A stretch of 64,000 nucleotides of DNA from Novosphingobium sp. (GTDB lineage: Bacteria; Pseudomonadota; Alphaproteobacteria; Sphingomonadales; Sphingomonadaceae), in the NCBI RefSeq assembly GCF_039595395.1, contig NZ_JBCNLP010000001.1:682001-746000 (forward strand), written 5' to 3'. A program made the position numbers and the translations under genes. Of the stretch, positions 25,857 to 32,339 are shown piece after piece (the stretch's first letter is position 1; each line of letters begins with the position of its first letter). The notes beneath the pieces were generated by a model, which saw nothing but the letters and a program-made list of their open reading frames with translations, did not search any database and was not told the DNA's origin.

Positions 25857-27167
25857 ATGGTTGCCAACACCGGCCATTCTGCCTCCGATCATCACAGCAC
25901 GCGGGGCAAGATCGGCGCGATCATCGCGGCTTCCAGCGGCAATCTGGTCGAGTGGTTCGATTTCTATGTCTATTCCTTTTGCTCGATCTATTTCGCCGGG
26001 GCCTTCTTCCCCTCGGCGGATCGCACCACGCAATTGCTGAACACCGCCGGGCTGTTCGCGGCGGGCTTTCTGGCGCGCCCGGTCGGCGGCTGGTTCTTCG
26101 GGCGCATGGCGGACCGGCATGGGCGGCGCGGCGCGCTGATCGCTTCGGTGCTGACGATGTGCGCGGGCTCGCTGGGGATTGCCAGCCTGCCCACCTATGC
26201 GCAGATCGGCGTCTGGGCACCCGCGCTGCTGATGGTGGCGCGGCTGGTGCAGGGTTTTGCCCTGGGCGGAGAATATGGCACGGCGGCCACCTATATGAGC
26301 GAGGTCTCGATCGAGGGGCGGCGCGGGTTCCTGTCGTCGTTCCAGTATGTCACGCTGATCGGCGGGCAGTTGCTGGCCTCGCTGGTGGTGGTGGTGCTCC
26401 AGCAGTTCTTCCCCGAGGCCGAGATGAAGGCCTGGGCCTGGCGCATTCCCTTCGCCATCGGCGCGCTGGCGGCTCTATGCGCTCTGGTGGCGCGGCTGAG
26501 GCTGCAGGAAACCGCCGGGCATGAAGCGCGCGAGGACAAGGAGGCTGGCAGCCTGATCGCTCTGCTGCAGCGCTATCCCAAAGCGTTCCTGTCGGTGCTG
26601 GGCTTTACGGCGGGCGGCTCGCTGATCTTCTACACCTTCACCACCTATATGCAGAAGTTCCTCGTCAACTCCTCGGGGATGAGCATCGCCACCTCCAGCC
26701 GGATCATGACGGTGTGCCTGTTCATCTACATGTGCCTGCAGCCGGTGATGGGCGCCCTGTCGGACAGGATCGGGCGGCGCAGCAACATGCTGATCTTCAG
26801 CATCGGCGCGGCGCTGCTGACGGTGCCGATCATCACTTTGCTGCATGGCGCGAAAAGCCCGCTGGAGGCAGGCGTGCTGATCACCGCCGCGCTGGCGCTG
26901 GTGAGTTTCTACACCTCGATCTCGGGCATCATCAAGGCCGAGCTGTTCCCCACGCAGGTGCGTGCCTTGGGCGTGGGCTTTGCCTATGCGCTGGCCAATG
27001 CGGTCTTCGGGGGCTCGGCGGAATATGTCGCGCTCTGGGCCAAGTCGGTGGGGCATGAAGGCGTGTTCTACTGGTATGTCACCGCGATGATGGTGGTGGT
27101 TGTGGCCGTGAGCTGGGCCCTGCCGCGCCGCGCGCCCTATCTGGGTGATGGGCGCGCGCAGTCCTGA
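25857..27167 (+). CDS. MFS transporter, metabolite:H+ symporter (MHS/KgtP-like) family
   Basis: 436 residues, 12 membrane segments. The signature SGNLVEWFDFYVYSF in helix 1 and GRMADRHGRRGALI between helices 2 and 3 place it in the MHS branch (alpha-ketoglutarate, proline/betaine, shikimate or citrate carriers). AARLVQGFALGGEYGTAATYMSE is also typical. It most likely imports a small organic acid or betaine; the substrate cannot be told. It is divergent from the TetR gene with about 155 bases between. Confidence 0.9.
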   Translation: MVANTGHSASDHHSTRGKIGAIIAASSGNLVEWFDFYVYSFCSIYFAGAFFPSADRTTQLLNTAGLFAAGFLARPVGGWFFGRMADRHGRRGALIASVLTMCAGSLGIASLPTYAQIGVWAPALLMVARLVQGFALGGEYGTAATYMSEVSIEGRRGFLSSFQYVTLIGGQLLASLVVVVLQQFFPEAEMKAWAWRIPFAIGALAALCALVARLRLQETAGHEAREDKEAGSLIALLQRYPKAFLSVLGFTAGGSLIFYTFTTYMQKFLVNSSGMSIATSSRIMTVCLFIYMCLQPVMGALSDRIGRRSNMLIFSIGAALLTVPIITLLHGAKSPLEAGVLITAALALVSFYTSISGIIKAELFPTQVRALGVGFAYALANAVFGGSAEYVALWAKSVGHEGVFYWYVTAMMVVVVAVSWALPRRAPYLGDGRAQS

Positions 27168-27446
27168 GGCTGGCAAGGCAGATCGATTTGGCCGGGTGTA
27201 TGTTGCCTAGGCATTCACAACTGTCATTGTTGTGTAGTAATTTGCGGCTGGTTCTAAAGTGCAGGCTTATGTCATGCATTGCGCCATTGTAAACATGAAC
27301 AATTTTCGAAATTGGTTTTTGTTCCTGATCAGTGATAAAATTTTCATCTTGACCTTTCTTGTCGTGAAATAAAATATTCACTGACGGGTGAGGCCTGAGC
27401 GCGATCTCATTTTATCCATTCGTCCTGCGCGGGACATTCATCGATA

Positions 27447-28442
27447 ATGACCCGGATGATGGAGACGATGTTGAAGCATATCATTGTTTTTGGTGTCGGC
27501 AGTGCATCCAAGGATTTTCTGAGCGCGGCTCCCGATCATCTCGTCGTCGTCGCTCTGATGGACAACGACCAGACCAAGCATGGCACCACCGTGGAAGGCT
27601 ATAAGGTGGTGTCGCCCGAGCAGTTGGCGCGGCTCGATTATGATTACATCGTGGTCACCGCCAGGGCAGTCGATTCCATTCGCGCGGGTTTGATGGAGCG
27701 CGGTGTGCCCGAAGAAAAGATCGTGGCCTATTGCCCCAGCTACAGTCGTGAGCTGCATGAGCGTGCCAACCGCGACATCCGCGTGCTGAACGAGCAGTTG
27801 GGGATGACGATCCCCCCGCTTGGGCTGGCGACGATGTATGTCGATCTGGCCGACAGCGAGGAAGGTTTCGATTCCTTGCCGCGCGATTTCGTGCGCAACC
27901 ATGCCTTTCGGCTGGCGGCACGGCGCATCACCGACCTGGGGATCAAGGGAGCCATTGGCGAGCTGGGGGTTTATCAGGGCGATCAGGCCAGCCTGCTCAA
28001 CACGCTGTTTCCCGACCGCAAGCTCTATCTGTTCGACACCTTCACCGGCTTTTCGGAAAAGGATCTGGAAACGGAGCAGGGCAATGGCTTCTCTTCCGCG
28101 CAGGTGGGTGATTTCGTCAACACCAGCGTCGATCTTGTGATGAAGAAGATGGCGCATCCCGCGAAGGTGCGGATCGTGCAGGGCTATTTTCCGGAGTCCC
28201 TGCAAGATCTCGACGATACCTTCGCCTTCGTCAGTCTGGATGTCGATCTCTATCAGCCGATCAGCGCCGGGCTGGAGTGGTTCTATGACCGGCTGAGCCG
28301 GGGCGGCTATATCTTCGTCCATGATTACAACAACCGCCGCTATCGGGGGGTGCGTAGCGCGGTGGATGAATTCGTGAAGGCGCGTGGGGCTTGCGCTGTG
28401 CCCTTGCCCGATTTCGCGGGCTCGATGATTATCACGAAATAG
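27447..28442 (+). CDS. Two-domain TylF/MycF-type O-methyltransferase
   Basis: Up to 331 residues; an ATG at 27468 directly before the first strand (LKHIIVFGVGSASKDF) may be the true start. The N-terminal 110 residues resemble a small nucleotide-binding Rossmann domain (IIVFGVGSA; VVALMDNDQTKHG; YIVVTARA) of the kind fused to sugar-modifying enzymes. The rest is TylF-like: GAIGELGVYQGDQASLLNTLF (SAM loop), LYLFDTFTGFSEKD, FVSLDVDLYQPISAGLEWFYDRLSRGGYIFVHDYN by its key parts (metal-binding DxD and D-Y-N). It probably methylates a sugar or polyketide hydroxyl. The upstream 280 bases are AT-rich. Confidence 0.82.
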   Translation: MTRMMETMLKHIIVFGVGSASKDFLSAAPDHLVVVALMDNDQTKHGTTVEGYKVVSPEQLARLDYDYIVVTARAVDSIRAGLMERGVPEEKIVAYCPSYSRELHERANRDIRVLNEQLGMTIPPLGLATMYVDLADSEEGFDSLPRDFVRNHAFRLAARRITDLGIKGAIGELGVYQGDQASLLNTLFPDRKLYLFDTFTGFSEKDLETEQGNGFSSAQVGDFVNTSVDLVMKKMAHPAKVRIVQGYFPESLQDLDDTFAFVSLDVDLYQPISAGLEWFYDRLSRGGYIFVHDYNNRRYRGVRSAVDEFVKARGACAVPLPDFAGSMIITK

Positions 28443-28535
28443 CCGGTGATCGCCCGTGCTGCGCGGGCACGGGCGGGCCTCAAGGGGATTTGGCATGTGC
28501 AGCATGGCTGCAGCATAACGGTCGCGCCCGCTTGC

Positions 28536-28560
28536 GGAACCGGGGGGCTCATTCCGCGTT
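28536..28560 (+). promoter_or_regulatory. EcfG-type promoter of the LuxR-GNAT-PRODH operon
   Basis: GGAAC at 28536-28540 and CGTT at 28557-28560 with a 16-base spacer, within the GGAAC-N16/17-CGTT consensus. Expected start is about 28566-28568, 45 bases before the ATG of the LuxR-type gene. Confidence 0.65.
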
Positions 28561-28610
28561 GGCAGAGAAGGGGACGCTGCAAAAGCGCAAGCCGACGCTG
28601 GAGAGGAGCG

Positions 28611-28829
28611 ATGCGCGACTTTCTGCCTGAACATGTCCTGCCCGCCGATGCTTTCAGCGCGACGCAGATGCGCATTCTCGATGGCGTGCGGCGCGGCTTG
28701 CTCAACAAGCAGATCGCCTATGAGCTGGGGATCAGCGAACATACCGTCAAATATCATCTGAGCGGCATCTTCCGAAAAACCGGCTGCCATAGTCGCGCGC
28801 AATTGCTGAGCCTGCCTCTGGCGCGGTGA
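28611..28829 (+). CDS. Stand-alone LuxR-type (GerE) HTH protein
   Basis: 72 residues from the ATG at 28611, preceded by GAGAGGAG. Almost the whole protein is one LuxR helix-turn-helix: FSATQMRILDGVRRGLLNKQIAYELGISEHTVKYHLSGIFRKTG (residues about 14-57, key parts NKQIAYELGISEHTVKYHL). It lacks any receiver or autoinducer domain, like other single-domain GerE regulators. It overlaps the acetyltransferase gene at a GTGA and follows an EcfG-type promoter. Confidence 0.85.
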   Translation: MRDFLPEHVLPADAFSATQMRILDGVRRGLLNKQIAYELGISEHTVKYHLSGIFRKTGCHSRAQLLSLPLAR

Positions 28830-30055
28830 AGGTCGCGACAATCGCCGTTCCGGACCTTTCCCCGGCACGATTTCATCAGGCAATCTTTAGGGTTTGCTGT
28901 ATAAATCGCATAGGGAAAGGGCAGGGCGTGGAACATCAGATCTTTAGCTTTCCATCACCGGGCGACGCGCCCCGCAGTGACAGCGAGACGGGGCTGATGC
29001 TTGACTTCGCACGGTTTGAGGCCGGGCATCTGCTGGCCGATAACTGGCTGCGGCTGGAGCGTTATGCGCACCTGCCGACCCAGACCCTGGGCTTTGTCGA
29101 GGCGCTGGCCGGAACCTTGCTGGAGCCCGAAGACATCGCCGTCTTTGTCGGGCGCGGGCCGCAGGGCATCGCGGCGCTGATCCCGCTTTGCCGGGAGCCG
29201 AAGGGAACCGCGCGCTGGCGGCTGGCCGGGGCGCGCGAAGTGTTCGAGCCGGGCGACGCGCTGTGTGACGGCGAGGAGGGCGCGGCCCTGCTGGCGCAGG
29301 CGCTGGTGCGCGATGGCCGTCCGCTCGATCTGGATCGTATTCCGGCCTCCTCGCTGCTGATCCCGGCCCTGCGTGAGGCGATGCGGGGGCGCGGGATGCT
29401 CTCGCTGCGTCCGGCGCGGCCTTGCCCGACCATCGCGCTCGATGCGAGTTGGGGGCAGGGCGACAGCTTTCTCAACGCCGGGCGCCGCTCCGATTTTCGC
29501 CGGGCCGAAAGGCGCGCGGCGGCGATGGGGGCGGTGTTCCATGAGATCATCGCGCCGGACCCGGCCGAATTCGACATGCTGTTCGACGAGGCCATCGGCG
29601 TGGAGATGAAAAGCTGGAAGCATGCGGCGGGCAGCGCCATCGGCTGCGACCCGGACAAGGAGGCCTTCGCCCGCGCCTGGTTCCGCCATGCCTGCGACCA
29701 GGGGAAGCTGCGCATCGCCTTCCTGCGCATCGGGCACAAGCCGGTGGCGATGCAATTGGCGGTGGTCAGCCTCAACCGCTACTGGCTCTTCAAGATTGGT
29801 TATGACGAGGCCTATCGCGCCTGCTCGCCGGGCAATCTGCTGATGCTGCATACGCTGCGCCATGCCGCCCGCACCGGGCTGGAGGCCTATGAGTTGATGG
29901 GCGAGGCTGAGCCCTGGATCGCCGATTTCTGGACGCGCGACAGCCATGAATGCCTGCATCTGCGGACCTATCCCCGAAACTGGCGCGGGGCTGCCGCGCT
30001 GGCGCAGGATGGTCTGGGCTGGCTGAAGGAAAGGCTGGGGCGGAAGCAGGCGTGA
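28826..30055 (+). CDS. GNAT-type acetyltransferase, CelD/BcsL-like
   Basis: 409 residues from a GTG overlapping the previous stop. A GTG at 28928 with AGGGAAAGGGCAGGG before it gives a more family-like 375-residue protein, and the intervening bases are AT-rich and poorly protein-like, so that start is at least as likely. The C-terminal half holds the CelD/BcsL-like acyltransferase signature (FRRAERRAAAMGAVFHEI; WFRHACDQGKLRIAFLRIGHKPVAMQLAVV by its parts; FKIGYDEAYRACSPGNLLM). Such enzymes modify polysaccharides or make aminoacyl conjugates. It overlaps the next gene (GTGA). Confidence 0.82.
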   Translation: MKVATIAVPDLSPARFHQAIFRVCCINRIGKGQGVEHQIFSFPSPGDAPRSDSETGLMLDFARFEAGHLLADNWLRLERYAHLPTQTLGFVEALAGTLLEPEDIAVFVGRGPQGIAALIPLCREPKGTARWRLAGAREVFEPGDALCDGEEGAALLAQALVRDGRPLDLDRIPASSLLIPALREAMRGRGMLSLRPARPCPTIALDASWGQGDSFLNAGRRSDFRRAERRAAAMGAVFHEIIAPDPAEFDMLFDEAIGVEMKSWKHAAGSAIGCDPDKEAFARAWFRHACDQGKLRIAFLRIGHKPVAMQLAVVSLNRYWLFKIGYDEAYRACSPGNLLMLHTLRHAARTGLEAYELMGEAEPWIADFWTRDSHECLHLRTYPRNWRGAAALAQDGLGWLKERLGRKQA

Positions 30056-30891
30056 CGCTGTGGAGCCACTTGCGAGATGCCCGCTACGCCCTGCCGGCGC
30101 TGATGGGGCGCCATCTGCCCCTGCCCGACGCGGCATGGGCGGGGCGGCAGGCGCGGTCGTGGCAGGCGCGCGGCTGGGCCACGAGTTTCGGCTGGTTTGC
30201 CGGCGATGAGGATGCCGATGGCGTGCTGGCGGCCAATCTGGCGCTGATCGCGGTGCTGGCGGGGCGGGATGCCGTGCTGGCGGTCAAGGCGCCGATGCTG
30301 GGGTTGAGCGCCGCGCGGGTCGAACATCTGGCCAGGGCCGCAGCCGAGGCGGGGGTAGGGCTCGTCTTCGATGCCCATGGTTCGCATCTGGCCGATGCCA
30401 CGCTGGATCTGGCCAAAGGGGCGGCTTTGCTGAATCCCTCGGTCGGTTGTGCTCTCCCCGCGCGGTGGCGGCGCAGCGTGGCGGATGTCGAAGCGCTGCG
30501 TGAGACCGCGCTGACCTTGCGTATCGTGAAGGGAGAATGGGCGGATTGTCTGGGCGATCCGGCGGATGGCAGCGGGGCCTATCTCGATCTGGTGCGGGTG
30601 CTCGCCGGTCGCCAGGCGCCGGTCGCGATTGCCACCCATGACCCGCTGCTGGCCGCCCAGGCGCTCGATCTGCTGATCGCGGCGGGCACGCCATGCCTGC
30701 TGGAGCAGTTGCGCGGCCTGCCCCGGCGGCGCAGCGTTGCCGCGGCGCGGGCGAGGGGCGTGCCCTTGCGGCTTTATCTGCCGACCGGGCCGGGCTGGTG
30801 GGCCTATGCCATCGATAAGGCGCTGGCGCGGCCTTACCTGCCGGGCTGGTACTGGCGGGATCTGACCGGGCGGCCCGATCAGGCGGACTGA
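30052..30891 (+). CDS. Proline dehydrogenase-like protein
   Basis: 279 residues from a GTG overlapping the acetyltransferase stop. It carries diverged landmarks of the PRODH FAD-binding barrel: VAVKAPMLGL early, LTLRIVKGEWADC (compare R-L-V-K-G-A-Y), VAIATHDPLLAAQAL (compare A-T-H-N/D), CLLEQLRGLP, and a C-terminal VPLRLYLPTGPGWWAYAIDKAL resembling R-V-Y-V-P-Y-G-x-x-W. It is shorter and more divergent than PutA or monofunctional PRODH, with no P5C dehydrogenase neighbour, so the substrate may not be proline. Third gene of the LuxR-GNAT-PRODH operon. Confidence 0.75.
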   Translation: MTLWSHLRDARYALPALMGRHLPLPDAAWAGRQARSWQARGWATSFGWFAGDEDADGVLAANLALIAVLAGRDAVLAVKAPMLGLSAARVEHLARAAAEAGVGLVFDAHGSHLADATLDLAKGAALLNPSVGCALPARWRRSVADVEALRETALTLRIVKGEWADCLGDPADGSGAYLDLVRVLAGRQAPVAIATHDPLLAAQALDLLIAAGTPCLLEQLRGLPRRRSVAAARARGVPLRLYLPTGPGWWAYAIDKALARPYLPGWYWRDLTGRPDQAD

Positions 30892-31647
30892 TCAGGCAGG
30901 TTGCCGCAGCTCTTCCATCAGCGGGACCAGTGTCTGCCAGTGATGCTCGGCCTCGGCAGGATCATGAGCGGGCATGTCGGCGGGCACCCAGCCATGATGG
31001 GCCGGATAGGTCTCGACCGTACTGTCGACCTTGGCCTCATCCAGCGCGGCGATCAGCCGAGCCTTTTGCGCTTCGTCGAAGCTCTTGTCCTCGCTGGCGC
31101 CGGCGACATAGACCTTCGCGCTGATGCGCGGGGCCAGATGGTGCGGGCTGTCCGCATCCTGCGTGGCCAGCCCGCCGCCGTGATAGGAGGCGGCGATGTC
31201 GATCCGGTCGCCAAAGCTGCCCGCCGCCAGCAGCGCCAGCCGCCCGCCCATGCAATAGCCCACGATGCCCACCGGCCCGCCCTGCGCGGCATCATGGAGC
31301 ACGATCGCCTCCAGCAGGGCGCCGAGATCGCTGACCGTTGCCTTGGGGGGCACGGAGGTCATGAATTTGGCGCGATGCGCCTCCCACAGTTCGGGGGTGC
31401 CCAGGGTCTTTTTCACATCGACCGGCTCATAGGGGCCGGAGCGATAGAAGAGATCGGGCAGAAACACCGCGAAACTGTGCGAGGCCAGCCGCGCCGCCAG
31501 ATCCTGCATCGCCGGCCGGATGCCCCCCGCATCCATCATCATGATGACAGTGGGCCAGGGCCCCTCGCCATGGGGTGTGTGGACATAGGTGGGCATCACC
31601 CCGTCAGGCGTGGTGACGTCGATCATGGTGAGGATACTGTCAGTCAT
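30892..31647 (-). CDS. Dienelactone hydrolase family protein
   Basis: 251 residues from the ATG at 31647; the longer upstream frame is not protein-like. Alpha/beta hydrolase with the DLH nucleophile Cys in GIVGYCMGGRLALLA, the opening IDVTTPDGVMPTYVHTP, LPDLFYRSGPYEP and the catalytic His in YPAHHGWVPADMPAHDP. It hydrolyses lactones or esters; without catechol-pathway neighbours the substrate is unknown. The stop abuts the convergent PRODH-like gene. Confidence 0.9.
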   Translation of the reverse strand: MTDSILTMIDVTTPDGVMPTYVHTPHGEGPWPTVIMMMDAGGIRPAMQDLAARLASHSFAVFLPDLFYRSGPYEPVDVKKTLGTPELWEAHRAKFMTSVPPKATVSDLGALLEAIVLHDAAQGGPVGIVGYCMGGRLALLAAGSFGDRIDIAASYHGGGLATQDADSPHHLAPRISAKVYVAGASEDKSFDEAQKARLIAALDEAKVDSTVETYPAHHGWVPADMPAHDPAEAEHHWQTLVPLMEELRQPA

Positions 31648-32109
31648 GGGCTGCCCTTGTCCGCGCTGGGAGGGAGCGTTCCGGCCAGTGCAACGGGCGC
31701 GGTGGCGTATCGGCGTCCTGGCGCCAGCCGCCGTCGGTGGGGCAGGGCCATGGAGCGCTTGTGCCATCGAACCGGGAAGCCAGGCGGTCAGCGATAGCTA
31801 TGAAGCGGAAATTCGCGCTTTTTGTTCCGGTGCCGCAGGAGTGGTGCGGGGGTTTGATCGCAGGGGGCGACCTGTCCGTCTTGTGGCTCGTGCCGCGCGC
31901 TCGTGGGGGAGCAAGAAAGAATGCGCCGCCAGAAGGCCCGTGCGGGGAGTATCTGATCGAATTCAAGCTTCGATATAAGTTTTAGTACTTATTTTGAGCG
32001 CGGGCGACGTTGGCGAGATTCCTCCGGATTCGTCCTTAATATTGTGTTGCCTCTGTAAGGAGTGGCGGGCGGCACCGCGTTTCGTTTCATCTTCTTCGTA
32101 CATATGAAA
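31648..32109. other. Intergenic region, no gene seen
   Basis: About 460 bases before the terminator at 32110. The first 270 bases are GC-rich and the rest AT-richer (31975-32110). It should hold the dienelactone hydrolase promoter. A short plus-strand open frame at 31737-31985 has no ribosome site and an unconvincing composition. TAAGT-N6-ACTTA at about 31978-31993 is a weak palindrome. Nothing else stands out. Confidence 0.55.
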
Positions 32110-32141
32110 ACGGCCTTGGAGCTTGTCCAAGGCCGTCTTTT
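32110..32141. terminator. Bidirectional intrinsic terminator
   Basis: Perfect 11-bp stem ACGGCCTTGGA / TCCAAGGCCGT with a five-base loop, followed by CTTTT on the plus strand and by TTTT on the minus strand. On the minus strand it lies 27 bases after the stop of the 23-residue ORF. Confidence 0.85.
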
Positions 32142-32167
32142 AACTGAATGATTTCAGCAGGTTGCGA

Positions 32168-32239
32168 TTAGTCGCCGCCGCCGAGGAAACCATTCCAGCT
32201 GTCCCAGATATTGCGCGAGACGGGCTTCTTGTTCGTCAT
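32168..32239 (-). CDS. Short peptide of 23 residues
   Basis: ATG at 32239 and TAA at 32168-32170. The peptide opens MTNKKPVSRNIW, continues DSWN and ends GFLGGGD: basic start, two tryptophans, glycine-rich acidic end. GGGAGCG lies six bases before the ATG, a strong ribosome site. A clean terminator follows on the same strand. The unit is downstream of, and co-directional with, the CHASE2-EAL gene, 100 bases after its stop, but could have its own promoter: GGAAC at 32280-32276 and TGTT at 32259-32256 with 16 bases between, one mismatch from an EcfG site. I recognise no family. Confidence 0.55.
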   Translation of the reverse strand: MTNKKPVSRNIWDSWNGFLGGGD

Positions 32240-32339
32240 GGTAACGCTCCCAGAAAACATGACCTACCGGAGACGGTTCCGGCAAGGGCAACGTTAACTG
32301 GTTGTAAACCAAACGCAAGTGGTAAACGTATGTTAACCT

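Noticed and set aside
27216..27234. CACAAC-N7-GTTGTG palindrome before the methyltransferase gene
   Set aside because: Too short and of no recognised class; could be chance in AT-rich DNA.
31790..31830. Minus-strand GGAAC upstream of the dienelactone hydrolase gene as another EcfG promoter
   Set aside because: The base set at the -10 distance reads GCTT or CGCT rather than CGTT, and it lies 160 bases from the start.
31737..31985. 82-codon plus-strand frame after the dienelactone hydrolase gene
   Set aside because: No ribosome site, weak composition, ends in AT-rich DNA; not distinguishable from chance.
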